A stretch of 64,000 bases of DNA from Microbacterium sp. BK668 (lineage in GTDB: Bacteria > Actinomycetota > Actinomycetes > Actinomycetales > Microbacteriaceae). The notes below the pieces were generated by a model. It saw nothing but the letters and a program-made list of their open reading frames with translations. It searched no databases and had not been told where the DNA came from. The stretch's first letter is position 1; each line of letters opens with the position of its first letter. Of the stretch, positions 25,796 through 34,152 are shown one piece after another. Made by a program: the position numbers and the translations under genes. The stretch covers positions 186,001-250,000 of the forward strand of contig NZ_SNWG01000001.1 of NCBI RefSeq assembly GCF_004362195.1, in the 5' to 3' direction.

Positions 25796-26623
25796 ATGGC
25801 GGAGCGGGTCGAGGCATGGTGGGCGCGGCGGCAGTTCTCCCGCGGCACCGACGTGCCGTATCCCGTCGGCACCTACCGCGAGGCGTGGGCGCCGTACCCG
25901 ATGCTGATCCGTCAGTACCACCCTGATCTCAACGCCGGGATCACGCTCACCCAGATTCCACCCGCCGCCGACGTGCTGCTGCTGTGGCAGTGCGAGGCCG
26001 GCCACCTGTTCGCCGCGACGCCGAGCGAGCAGCGCGCGCGCCCCGGCGCCCAGCGCCGGCGGTCGGCGTGGTGCCCGGAATGCGCGGGTCTCGCCCAGCC
26101 GCCGCGCGTGCGTCCGGCGGGGCAGCCCGCGCGCGCGAAACGCGCGAAGCCGACCCGGCCGCTGTGCGAGAAGACGCCCGCCGTCCCGGTCGGCGAGCCC
26201 TTCAGAAGCGAGTGCGCGCCGAAGCCCGCGTCGGCGGTCGAAGCGAAGCTGCGGACCGACCTTTTCGCGCGCCTCGGCGTCACGCCCGGATTCAACGCCG
26301 TCCGCGTGAGCCGGCCGTTCTTCGGCCACGTCGAGGTGTGGCCCGACATCCTGCTTCCCGAGCTGCGCATCGCGATCGAGTACGACAGCACCGGCAGGTT
26401 CGGGCTCGAGCACGTCGGAGCGCGGGAGGATTCCGACCGTCGCAAGGACAGTCTGCTCCGCACGGCGGGATGGGAGGTCGTGCGCATCCGCACGGGAAAG
26501 CTCGAGAAGCTGGGACCGCACGACCTGCAGGTGTCCGCGATGGGGAGGAGAGGACTCGAGCGGCTGCTCGACGCCCTGCGCGACATCCGAGGCCCGCTCC
26601 TGGTCGACGCGTACCTCCGCTAG
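25796..26623 (+). CDS. Zinc-ribbon protein with Vsr/DUF559-like nuclease-fold domain
   Basis: This 275-residue protein has an N-terminal DUF4379-like treble-clef (LLLWQCEAGHLFAATPSEQ... with W-C-P-E-C; Cys pairs near residues 64 and 93), a Pro/Arg/Lys linker, then a C-terminal domain from about residue 145. That domain, VEVWPDILLPELRIAIEYDS followed by DRRKDSLLRTAGWEVVRIRTG, has the E-Y-D...R-R-K-D...G-W-x-V-x-R-I-R pattern of the very-short-patch-repair/DUF559 endonuclease fold. The catalytic Asp and Glu seem present. No methyltransferase gene is nearby, so a Vsr role is unlikely. Only 79 bases separate it from the divergent dehydrogenase. Confidence 0.7.
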   Translation: MAERVEAWWARRQFSRGTDVPYPVGTYREAWAPYPMLIRQYHPDLNAGITLTQIPPAADVLLLWQCEAGHLFAATPSEQRARPGAQRRRSAWCPECAGLAQPPRVRPAGQPARAKRAKPTRPLCEKTPAVPVGEPFRSECAPKPASAVEAKLRTDLFARLGVTPGFNAVRVSRPFFGHVEVWPDILLPELRIAIEYDSTGRFGLEHVGAREDSDRRKDSLLRTAGWEVVRIRTGKLEKLGPHDLQVSAMGRRGLERLLDALRDIRGPLLVDAYLR

Positions 26624-26748
26624 CTGAGAACGACCCTTGAAGCGCAGGCTCTCAGCATCCCTTCGGGGAGAGGTATATGACAATGGATGCACACAGCAAC
26701 GCCGACCTCGCCAGGGCGTGATGTTTCGCCTTGGTCAAGGAGGTATCG

Positions 26749-27693
26749 GTGAGTCAGGTGCTGACGCTGGAATCGCGCGACGGAGCGGCGGTCGAGGAGA
26801 CGTGGCGGCGTTTCGTGCCGTCCGCGAAACTTCATCAGGTCGACCCGCGCACCTTCGAGTTCGACTGGACCTCGATCACCCTCGACGACTTCTCCGTCGT
26901 CCGTTACGAGCTCGCGGCCTCGGTGCAGTCGGCGATCGAGCCCAGCGAGGAGATCATGGCCTGCCGTGTCGCGGTGCGAGACGGGTGGGTTCGCACGCCG
27001 AGGCGCGACCTCAACGCCCGGCTCCCCTGGCTGAGCATGGACGGGCCCACGACCGCCCGATGGAACGGCCGCGCACAGGTGCGTGCCTTCGTCTTCGACC
27101 GCGAGTTCGCGCAGCGGTTCGCACGTCGAGCAAGCGGCGACGATCGTCTCGTGCTGAGGACGACGGATGCCTCGCCCCGCACTCCGGCGGTCGCCGAGCA
27201 GTGGGAGCGCACGTTCCAGCACGTCTCGTCGTCGCTCCTCGCGATGGCGATGAGCGGAGGGATCGATCCGCTGATGGAGGCCGAGCTGCGTCGCCACGCA
27301 CTGCGGACCACGCTCGCCGTCTTCCCGACGACCTTCCTCGACGCGCTCGATCGCACCGCTCAGCGCACGGCCGCGCCGCGCACGGTGCGCCGGGCGATCG
27401 CCTACATCGACGAGCACGCCCGCGAGCCCATCACCGTCGACGACATCGCCGCCGCCGTCAGCATCTCGACCCGTGGCCTCCAGTACGCGTTCAAGCGCGC
27501 GCTCGGCGTGACGCCGACCGAGTATCTCCGCGGGGTGCGGCTGGACGGCGCGCATGTCGAGCTGAAGGGCGGTGCCGCGGCATCCATCACCGACATCGCC
27601 CGGCGCTGGGGCTTCGCGGGTCCGTCGAAGTTCGCGAAGTACTACCGCGAGGCCTACGGCCGCAATCCGCGCGACACCGTGCGGATGGGTTGA
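26749..27693 (+). CDS. AraC-family transcriptional regulator
   Basis: This 314-residue protein has an N-terminal AraC-binding-like region of about 200 residues (AraC_binding_2 type: FVPSAKLHQVDPRTFEFDW, NGRAQVRAFVFDREFA) and a C-terminal pair of helix-turn-helices: ITVDDIAAAVSISTRGLQYAFKR and ITDIARRWGFAGPSKFAKYYREAYG. GTG 26749 is chosen because CAAGGAGG ends six bases upstream; an in-frame TTG/ATG extension to 26731 would remove that site. It converges on the TauE gene with two bases between. The target genes are unknown. Confidence 0.9.
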   Translation: MSQVLTLESRDGAAVEETWRRFVPSAKLHQVDPRTFEFDWTSITLDDFSVVRYELAASVQSAIEPSEEIMACRVAVRDGWVRTPRRDLNARLPWLSMDGPTTARWNGRAQVRAFVFDREFAQRFARRASGDDRLVLRTTDASPRTPAVAEQWERTFQHVSSSLLAMAMSGGIDPLMEAELRRHALRTTLAVFPTTFLDALDRTAQRTAAPRTVRRAIAYIDEHAREPITVDDIAAAVSISTRGLQYAFKRALGVTPTEYLRGVRLDGAHVELKGGAAASITDIARRWGFAGPSKFAKYYREAYGRNPRDTVRMG

Positions 27694-27695
27694 GC

Positions 27696-28439
27696 TCACA
27701 AGAGCAGGTAGACCGCGGCCACGATGGTCAGCAGATAGACGACGCGCTCGAAGACCGCCTGGTTCATGCGGTCGGCGAGCAGGCGCCCCGCGAGTCCCCC
27801 GACGATGACGGCCGGCACGAGCACGAGGTCGATCAGCAGCGTCTGCGTCGTCAGCAGCCCCAGGCCGATCGCGAAGGGGAGCTTGGCGATGTTGACGATC
27901 GCGAAGAACCACGCCGCCGTCCCGAGGAATGCCTTCACCTCGAAGCGGGACGCGAGGAAGTACATCGACATCACGGGGCCGCCGGCGTTGGCGACCATCG
28001 TCGTGAAGCCGCCGAGGGTGCCGTAGCCGATCGCCGCCGCACGCCCGCCGGCGCCGAGCGGCGGCGCTGCCGCGGTGCGACGGCGGAGCCAGAAGGTGAA
28101 GGCGACGACGAGCAGCAGGATGGCCCCGATCGTCCGCCGGACGCCGTCGTCGTCGGCGAGCGCGAGGAACGCCACGCCGACGAGAAGGCCCCCGGCGACC
28201 GCCGGAGCGAGACGCAGGAGCGTCTTCCAGTCCGCGTGCCGCCGATACATCAGCAGGGCGAGCGCGTCGCCCACGATCAGCAGCACGAGAAGGGCCGCGG
28301 TCGACGTGCGCGCGGGCAGGACGGCGGCGAAGAGCGCTACGGCGAGGGTGCTGCCGCCGGGAAGCGCTGTCTTCGACAGCCCCACGATGAGCGCGCCGAG
28401 CGCGAGCAGGCTCCACAGGAGCGGGGTGAGCTCGACCAT
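27696..28439 (-). CDS. TauE/SafE-family membrane permease
   Basis: This 247-residue, eight-helix hydrophobic protein contains LGALIVGLSKTALPGGSTLA near the N-terminus and its mirror GYGTLGGFTTMVANAGGPVM in the second half, the inverted-repeat signature of TauE/SafE (DUF81) anion exporters. These proteins move sulfite, sulfoacetate or other organic anions across the membrane, but the substrate cannot be inferred here. The gene has no clear ribosome site and no metabolic partner. Confidence 0.88.
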   Translation of the reverse strand: MVELTPLLWSLLALGALIVGLSKTALPGGSTLAVALFAAVLPARTSTAALLVLLIVGDALALLMYRRHADWKTLLRLAPAVAGGLLVGVAFLALADDDGVRRTIGAILLLVVAFTFWLRRRTAAAPPLGAGGRAAAIGYGTLGGFTTMVANAGGPVMSMYFLASRFEVKAFLGTAAWFFAIVNIAKLPFAIGLGLLTTQTLLIDLVLVPAVIVGGLAGRLLADRMNQAVFERVVYLLTIVAAVYLLL

Positions 28440-28557
28440 CTACGTGCGGCGGGCTCGGGTCGGCATGTGTTTCAGGCTAGTGTCGCCCTCTCGTCCAATA
28501 GGGTGACAGGCAGCCGCACGAACCCGTCGAGCGGCGAACTCGATCGAGCAGGGGGCG

Positions 28558-29226
28558 ATGGACACGCTCATCCTGCACATCGTGCCGATCGCCATCGCCG
28601 TCGCGTTCAGCACCGTGCCGATCCTCGCGGTGATCGTCATCCTGCTCTCGCCCTTCGGCTCGCGCTCGGCGATCCCGTTCCTGGTCGGATGGGTGTCGGG
28701 ACTCTTCCTCGTCGCCCTGCTCATGACCGTCCTCGCGCAGTTCCTGCCCGACCATCGAGTCCCGGGACGCTCGGAGAGGACGATCGGCTGGCTCGAGATC
28801 GCAGTCGGGGCGGCGATCGTCGTCGCGGGCGCGTGGACGATGCTCCGCTCCCGCAGACGATCCGAGCACGCCACCCCCAAGTGGTTGGCGTCCATCGAGA
28901 AGCTCGGCCCATGGTCCTCGCTCGGGTTCGGCCTCCTGCTGAACGTCCGGCCGAAGGGCCTGCTGCTCGCCATCGCGACCGGCCTCGCGCTGCAGGCCGA
29001 TGCCCAGACCCCGACCGAGACGGCCGTCGCCCTGGTCCTCTACACGGCGATCGGCTCCTCGACGGTCGTGATCCCCGTCATCGCCTCCATCGTCGCGCGC
29101 AAGGAGGTGCAGCCGAGGCTCGTGGCGGCACGCGAGTGGCTGCTGGGCCACGGAGATGTCCTGACGGGCGCGATCCTCGTTTTCGTCGGCATCATCGTCG
29201 TCGTCGTGGGCGTGCAGCGCCTGTAG
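28558..29226 (+). CDS. GAP-family (Sap/LysE-superfamily) membrane protein
   Basis: This 222-residue protein has six predicted membrane helices; the first hydrophobic block is IVPIAIAVAFSTVPILAVIVILLS and the central cytoplasmic loop is basic (LRSRRRSEHATPKWLA). Length, LNVRPKGLLLAIATGLAL and helix spacing fit the GAP/sulfolipid-addressing protein (Sap) family of actinobacterial LysE-superfamily transporters, some of which help export glycolipids. No lipid-synthesis gene is adjacent. It ends at a strong bidirectional terminator. Confidence 0.8.
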   Translation: MDTLILHIVPIAIAVAFSTVPILAVIVILLSPFGSRSAIPFLVGWVSGLFLVALLMTVLAQFLPDHRVPGRSERTIGWLEIAVGAAIVVAGAWTMLRSRRRSEHATPKWLASIEKLGPWSSLGFGLLLNVRPKGLLLAIATGLALQADAQTPTETAVALVLYTAIGSSTVVIPVIASIVARKEVQPRLVAAREWLLGHGDVLTGAILVFVGIIVVVVGVQRL

Positions 29227-29262
29227 CGAGGAGTCTCGGGCGGCCCTCGGGCGACAAATGAG

Positions 29263-29293
29263 AATCGCCCTGCGCCTATGGCGCAGGGCGATT
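29263..29293. terminator. Bidirectional terminator between GAP-family gene and csbD
   Basis: A perfect 14-bp stem (AATCGCCCTGCGCC and its complement) closes on the three-base loop TAT. On the reverse strand it follows the CsbD stop by ten bases and is trailed by CTCATTTG. It therefore serves both convergent genes. Confidence 0.85.
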
Positions 29294-29303
29294 GCTCTCG
29301 GAC

Positions 29304-29474
29304 TTACTTGAAGGCGTCCTTGACGTTCTCGCCGGCCTGCTTCAGGTCGGCCTTCGTCTGGTCGGCCTGACCTTCGGCCTCGAGGCGCTCGTTGTCGGTG
29401 GCGTCGCCGAAGGCTTCCTTGGCCTTGCCGCCCGCCTTCTCGGCGGTGTTTCTGATCTTGTCGTCGAGTCCCAT
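29304..29474 (-). CDS. csbD: CsbD family stress protein
   Basis: This short 56-residue protein starts MGLDDKIRNTAEKAGGKAKE and repeats the A-E-G-x-x-x-x-x-K-A-x-L-K-Q-A-G-E-N-V-K-D pattern of CsbD, a small hydrophilic helical protein of the general stress response. A clean ribosome site (AAGGAGA) precedes the ATG at 29474, and it ends at a strong hairpin. In Bacillus csbD belongs to the SigB regulon, so control by the sigma factor encoded at 2942 is a reasonable guess but unproven. Confidence 0.92.
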   Translation of the reverse strand: MGLDDKIRNTAEKAGGKAKEAFGDATDNERLEAEGQADQTKADLKQAGENVKDAFK

Positions 29475-29679
29475 GTCGTCTCCTTGATCTCGATCGTTCG
29501 ACCGGCTTCCTCCACGGTAGGAGCCGTTTCGCGTTCAGGCTCGGGCTTGCGCGCGCCGACGACTTGATGTAGCGCGACATCGATCCGGAATGCCCGCGCC
29601 CTCCGGCACGCCGTTAGCGTGGCAGAGGTCCCGGAACCTCCGGACACCGGCGCCCGCACGTCCCCGAAAGGCCCGCCGC

Positions 29680-30693
29680 ATGAAAGCTGTCGTGTACTCG
29701 TCCCGTGGCGAATCCTCCGTCCTCCGGCTCGTCGATCGCGACGCGCCGCATGCCGGACCGGGCGAGGTCCGGGTGCGCATCCACGTCTCGGCGGTCAATC
29801 CGACCGACTGGAAGGCCCGCCGTGGCGGAGCGCCGCTGGAGCGGCCCCAGGTCCCGAACCAGGACGGCGCAGGTGTCGTCGACGAGGTGGGCGAGGGCGT
29901 GACGGATCTGCGGCCGGGCGAGCCGGTGTGGGTGTGGGATGCCGCCGACCAGCGGCCCGACGGGACCGCGCAGGAGCTCGTGGTGCTGCCGCGGCGCCAG
30001 GTCGTGGCTCTTCCCGAGGACGCGGGGTTCGACGTCGGCGCCTCGCTCGGCATCCCCGCGCTGACGGCTCACCATGCCCTCGCGGCGAGCGCGGAGGGCC
30101 CGGCGGAGCTGACGCGCGGCTCACTCGCGGGCCGGACGGTCCTGGTCGCAGGCGGAGCGGGCGCGGTCGGGCACGCGGCCATCCAGCTCGCGGTGTGGGC
30201 GGGCGCCGTCGTGATAGCGACGGTCAGCAGCGACGCCAAGGCGGCGCTGGCGAAGGCCGCGGGTGCCCACCACGTCGTGGACTACACGGCTTCGGACGCG
30301 GCGGCACGGATCACCGAGCTCGCGCCGTCGGGCGTCGACATCGTGGTCGAGGTGAACGTCGCCGCGAACGCGTCGCTCGACGCCGCGGTCGCCGGGCCGG
30401 ACGCCGTCGTCTCGTCGTATGCCGACGCGCCGGGAGCCACCGAGGTCGCCATCCCGATCCGGCCGAGCATGGGCAAGAACATCCGCTGGCAGTTCATCCT
30501 GACCTACACGATCGCCACGGATCAGAAGGATGCCGCGGTCCGCGCCGTCGCGGCGGCCGTCGCCGACGGGGCTCTGCCGGTGGGCGAGGAGCACGGCCTG
30601 CCCCTGGCGCGCTATCCGCTCGCCGAGACCGCTGCCGCACACGACGCGGTCGAGAAGGGGTTCGTCGGCAAAGTGCTCATCGACGTGGGATGA
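29680..30693 (+). CDS. Quinone oxidoreductase-like medium-chain dehydrogenase/reductase
   Basis: This 337-residue NADPH-dependent enzyme of the zeta-crystallin/QOR type has an N-terminal GroES-like domain (VSAVNPTDWKARRG, NQDGAGVVDEVGEGVTDLRPGEPVW) and a Rossmann domain (RTVLVAGGAGAVGHAAIQLAVWAGA). It lacks the cysteine cluster and His/Cys ligands of zinc alcohol dehydrogenases. The substrate is likely a quinone or enone, but undefined. ATG 29680 starts with the family-typical MKAVVY. It is monocistronic and convergent with a LacI gene. Confidence 0.9.
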   Translation: MKAVVYSSRGESSVLRLVDRDAPHAGPGEVRVRIHVSAVNPTDWKARRGGAPLERPQVPNQDGAGVVDEVGEGVTDLRPGEPVWVWDAADQRPDGTAQELVVLPRRQVVALPEDAGFDVGASLGIPALTAHHALAASAEGPAELTRGSLAGRTVLVAGGAGAVGHAAIQLAVWAGAVVIATVSSDAKAALAKAAGAHHVVDYTASDAAARITELAPSGVDIVVEVNVAANASLDAAVAGPDAVVSSYADAPGATEVAIPIRPSMGKNIRWQFILTYTIATDQKDAAVRAVAAAVADGALPVGEEHGLPLARYPLAETAAAHDAVEKGFVGKVLIDVG

Positions 30694-30705
30694 GCCGATC
30701 CGTCA

Positions 30706-31740
30706 TCACTCGGCGTCCGCCGCACGGGGAGGGGCGGTCGATTCCCGGATGATGAGCTCGGGCGTGACGCGCTGCCGGTGCGGCACGTCGCGTTTCTCGA
30801 GCGACCCGAGCACGGCCTGCATCGCCGCGCGGCCGACCGCGGGGAAGTCCTGCCGGATCGTCGTCAGCGGCGGCAGGAAGTGTCGCGATTCCGGGGTGTC
30901 GTCGTAGCCGACGACGCTGATGTCGTCGGGGACGCGGATGCCGCGCGTCCACAGACCGTGCATGAGGCCGAGGGCCATCTGGTCGTTCGACGCGAAGACC
31001 GCTGTGACCTGCTCGATGAGCGGATGCGACGCCCCGACCTCGTAGCCGTAGTCCGACGACCAGTCTCCGACGAGGAGCTCGGCCCTCATGCCGCGCCCGT
31101 CCATGGCACGCCGCCAGGCGCCTTCGCGCGCGAGCGCATCGATCCAGTCGAGGGGCCCCGCCAGATGCAGCACCGACTCGTGGCCGAGCGACGCGAGGTG
31201 CTCGACCACCATGGCCGCCCCCGCGCCCTGGTCGACGGCGACCGTCGCGACGGAGGGCTCGGCATCGAAATCGCCGACGACGATCGTGGGAACGGGCACC
31301 GGCCCGCCGGTGACGGCGAGCAGCGACGAGAGCCTCGGGGCGATCATGCAGACGGCGTCCACCTCGTGCTGGGCAAGCTCGGCGAGTGCTGTGCTGGTCG
31401 TCGCCTCCTGATGGCCGGAGATCGAGAACGCCTCCACGCTGAAGCCGACCTCGCGGGCGGCGCGCTCGATCGCGAGCAGCATGCTCTTCGGGCCGTAATG
31501 GTCGGCGGCGTCGACGACGACGCCGATGCGCCGCGACTGGCCCGAGGCGAGGGCGCGCGCGGTGGAGCTCGGCTGATAGCCGAGCTCGGCGATCACGTCG
31601 AGAACCTTCTGCCGCGTCGACTCCTTGATGTTGGTCTGCGCGTTGATCACCCGTGAGACGGTCATGTGGGACACGCCGGCACGCGCCGCGACGTCGTAGA
31701 TGCTCGGGCGGCCTCGAGCGGGCGTGGATTCAGCTGGCAC
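30706..31740 (-). CDS. LacI-family transcriptional regulator
   Basis: This 344-residue repressor has an HTH at residues 12-35 (SIYDVAARAGVSHMTVSRVIN), a hinge helix (YQPSSTARALASGQSRRIGVV) and a periplasmic-binding-like sensor domain, ending in TTIRQDFPAVGRAAMQAV. It is closely similar, in HTH and sensor (DWIDALAREGAWRRAM, SNDQMALGLMHGL), to the LacI protein at 51879, so the two are paralogues. The GTG at 31740 follows AAAGGAAAG. A GGGAGCGCTCCC palindrome 46 bases upstream may be its autoregulatory operator. No sugar gene lies beside it. Confidence 0.92.
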   Translation of the reverse strand: MPAESTPARGRPSIYDVAARAGVSHMTVSRVINAQTNIKESTRQKVLDVIAELGYQPSSTARALASGQSRRIGVVVDAADHYGPKSMLLAIERAAREVGFSVEAFSISGHQEATTSTALAELAQHEVDAVCMIAPRLSSLLAVTGGPVPVPTIVVGDFDAEPSVATVAVDQGAGAAMVVEHLASLGHESVLHLAGPLDWIDALAREGAWRRAMDGRGMRAELLVGDWSSDYGYEVGASHPLIEQVTAVFASNDQMALGLMHGLWTRGIRVPDDISVVGYDDTPESRHFLPPLTTIRQDFPAVGRAAMQAVLGSLEKRDVPHRQRVTPELIIRESTAPPRAADAE

Positions 31741-31785
31741 GCGTCTTTCCTTTGCGAGGGCGGGTCTGTGGCATCGACGCTAGCG

Positions 31786-31797
31786 GGGAGCGCTCCC
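31786..31797. promoter_or_regulatory. GGGAGCGCTCCC palindrome, LacI-type operator candidate
   Basis: A perfect 12-bp palindrome with the central CG typical of LacI-family operators and nearly identical to the actinobacterial CebR/BglR box (TGGGAGCGCTCCCA). It sits in the upstream region of the LacI gene starting at 31740. Direct binding by that protein is inferred. Confidence 0.55.
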
Positions 31798-31888
31798 GCG
31801 CGCACTTGTGCACCGCGCGGAAGAGCCGAATCGGCGCTGCCCGACCACGAGCGTCGCTGTTCCGTCGAGGCGCTCGACGGGGCCGCGC

Positions 31889-33070
31889 TCACTCGTCCGT
31901 CGATTCGCTCTCCTCGGGCGAGGGCTCCGGCTGCGGCTCGTCGGGGTCGGGTGACGCGAGCGACTCCGTGAGATCCGCGACGGCCCTCTGGAACGCCGCG
32001 ACGGTGGCGGCATCCACGGTCCCCGTCGGCTCGACTCCGAGCTCGACCTGGCAGGCCTTCACCGCTTCGGTGAGCTCCGGCGTCCAGACGCCGTCGACGG
32101 GTCCGTCCCAGAACCCGAGGAGTTTGAGCGTCTGCTGAATCGCCGCCGTCGACGCCAGGGAGGCGTCCGCGGCGGCGCCGCCGGCCGCGGCGAGCGCGGC
32201 CTGCAGCGCCTCTGCCGTCGCCTTGTCGACGGTCCCCGTGACGGGAAGCCCGCTCGCCTTCTGCAGTTCCTCGACCGCCTGAACGGTCAGCGGGCCGTAG
32301 ATGCCGTCGACGGCGCCCGTGTAGTAGCCCGCGGTCGTCAGGTCCTGCTGCAACGCGGCCGTATAGGCCCGTGCCGCCTCCTCGGCCTCCAGCCTCCGCT
32401 CGTCGGTGAGGCACCCCGCATCCACGAACAGGCGGATCCATGCCATCTCGAGAGCGACGGCCGCACTGTTGAACTGCTCGGAGGCCTCCGTGAGCGGCGT
32501 GTCGTCGGATATGCCCGCCTGCGCCTGCGCGAACTGCTCCTCGGCCTGCCTCACCCGGTCGACGGTCGCAGCCGGGGCCAGCGGCGTGGCAGACCCTTGG
32601 GCAGACGGCTCGTCCGGCTCGTCGCCGGCCTCGGGGGCTGCGGCGCCGGATGCCTCGGCTTCGGCAGCCGCGAGCGCGGTCTGAGCGACGGCCAGCTCCT
32701 GCTCGGCTGTCACGAGGGCCTGCTGCGCTTCGACGGCCGCCTGCGCTCCTTGCAGCGCGTCGTCACGCGGCTCCGCCAGATCCGCTCCGCCGTCCCGCAC
32801 GTCGCCGACGGTCGGCGCGGTGGATGTGATCACGTCGCCGTACCGGTCGAGGGCCGTGATGTAGGCCCTGCTCGCACCGCAGAACTCTGCGGACGCTGCC
32901 GCGAAATCCTCTTCCGCCTCCGCGACGGCCTTCTCCTTGGCGGCCACCCGCGCCTGTGCGACGTCCACGCCGCTCACTTCGCCGGCGCAGCCGGCCAAGG
33001 CGACCGATCCGGCGACGAGGACGAGAGCGGGAAGAAGCAGACGCGCGACCCGGCGGCGAGGAGTCTTCAC
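31889..33070 (-). CDS. Peptidoglycan-binding lipoprotein with two PG_binding_1 domains
   Basis: This 393-residue protein begins with a lipoprotein signal (VKTPRRRVARLLLPALVLVA, lipobox A-L-A-G-C, Cys about residue 27). Next is a long Ala/Glu/Gln coiled-coil region (about 35-140 and 180-225), then two peptidoglycan-binding repeats: LTTAGYYTGAVDGIYGPLTV...LPVTGTVDKAT and LKLLGFWDGPVDGVWTPELT...EPTGTVDAAT. An acidic Pro/Glu/Ser tail closes it. It likely tethers membrane to cell wall; no hydrolase domain is present. GTG 33070 is chosen to place the signal peptide at the N-terminus. Confidence 0.88.
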   Translation of the reverse strand: MKTPRRRVARLLLPALVLVAGSVALAGCAGEVSGVDVAQARVAAKEKAVAEAEEDFAAASAEFCGASRAYITALDRYGDVITSTAPTVGDVRDGGADLAEPRDDALQGAQAAVEAQQALVTAEQELAVAQTALAAAEAEASGAAAPEAGDEPDEPSAQGSATPLAPAATVDRVRQAEEQFAQAQAGISDDTPLTEASEQFNSAAVALEMAWIRLFVDAGCLTDERRLEAEEAARAYTAALQQDLTTAGYYTGAVDGIYGPLTVQAVEELQKASGLPVTGTVDKATAEALQAALAAAGGAAADASLASTAAIQQTLKLLGFWDGPVDGVWTPELTEAVKACQVELGVEPTGTVDAATVAAFQRAVADLTESLASPDPDEPQPEPSPEESESTDE

Positions 33071-33231
33071 GAGGTGGCCTTCCGATCGAGGGGCCGGTGT
33101 GCGCCCCATGATGACAGCAGCGCGCCACCGGTCCGAGGCATCCTCATCCGAATCGGCTGACCCTCGAGTGGACGGCACAACGTGGCCCGCGACCCCTCGC
33201 GGCTCGGTCGCCGGAGTCCTAGGTTCGGAGC

Positions 33232-34089
33232 ATGACGACCAGCGTCACGCTCTCCAACGGGCTGCGGATGCCGCAGCTCGGCCTCGGGGTCTACCTCGTT
33301 TCGGATCCCGCCGTGTGCGAGGCGAGCGTCAGGACCGCCCTTCGGGCGGGATACCGGCTCCTCGACACCGCGTTCGCGTATCGGAACGAGGCCGCCGTGG
33401 GACGCGGCATCCGTTCGTCCGGAGTTCCGCGGGAGGACATCTTCGTCACGACGAAGCTCTGGCCGTCGGACTACGCCTACGAGAAGGCCGAAGCGGCGAT
33501 CGGCGGCTCGCTCGCGAGGCTCGACTGCGGTCCCATCGATCTGCTGCTGCTGCATCAGCCGGTCGGCGACGTGCGCGGAGCGTGGCGGGCGATGGAGGAA
33601 GCGGTCGACAGCGGCGTGGTGAGGTCGATCGGAGTGAGCAACTTCACGACCGACGATCTCGGAGAGCTGCTTCCGGCGGCGCGCATCCGGCCTGTCGTGG
33701 ATCAGGTCGAACTGCATCCGCACTGGCAGCAGCCCGACCTCCTGCCCTTCCTGGAACGGGAGGGGATCGCCGCCGAGGCGTGGTACCCGATCGGCCACGG
33801 GTCGAGGAAGCTCCTCGACGAGTCCGCCATCGTGTCGGCGGCGCGGGCCCACGGCAAGTCGGCCGTCCAGGTGATCCTGCGCTGGCACATCCAGCGCGGA
33901 TTCGTCGCCATCCCGAAGTCGACGGATCCCGCCCACATCGCGGCCAATATCGACGTCTTCGACTTCGCGCTGACCCCCGGCGAGATGGCCGACATCGACG
34001 CGCTCGGCAGGGCCCGCCCCATGTTCCGGGTGCCGCGATGGCTCCTGTCCGCGGTCCTCCCGCTCGCCCGACCCCGCCCTCGCCCCTAG
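33232..34089 (+). CDS. Aldo/keto reductase
   Basis: This 285-residue NADPH-dependent carbonyl reductase has the tetrad Asp45 (YRLLDTAFAY), Tyr50, Lys75 (FVTTKLW) and His108 (LLLLHQP), plus GVSNFTTDDL and the cofactor loop IPKSTDPAHIAANID. It resembles 2,5-diketo-D-gluconate-reductase-type AKR5 enzymes. The C-terminal 15 residues are Arg/Pro-rich and probably disordered. It appears monocistronic. Confidence 0.93.
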   Translation: MTTSVTLSNGLRMPQLGLGVYLVSDPAVCEASVRTALRAGYRLLDTAFAYRNEAAVGRGIRSSGVPREDIFVTTKLWPSDYAYEKAEAAIGGSLARLDCGPIDLLLLHQPVGDVRGAWRAMEEAVDSGVVRSIGVSNFTTDDLGELLPAARIRPVVDQVELHPHWQQPDLLPFLEREGIAAEAWYPIGHGSRKLLDESAIVSAARAHGKSAVQVILRWHIQRGFVAIPKSTDPAHIAANIDVFDFALTPGEMADIDALGRARPMFRVPRWLLSAVLPLARPRPRP

Positions 34090-34152
34090 CCGGACCGGCG
34101 CGCGCCTTGTCAACCCGTTCGCGGGCGCGGGGCTGCACCCTAGCCTGATCGC

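Noticed and set aside
25796..26623. Vsr mismatch endonuclease of a restriction-modification system
   Set aside because: There is an extra zinc-ribbon domain and no cytosine methyltransferase gene nearby; only the fold resemblance is kept.
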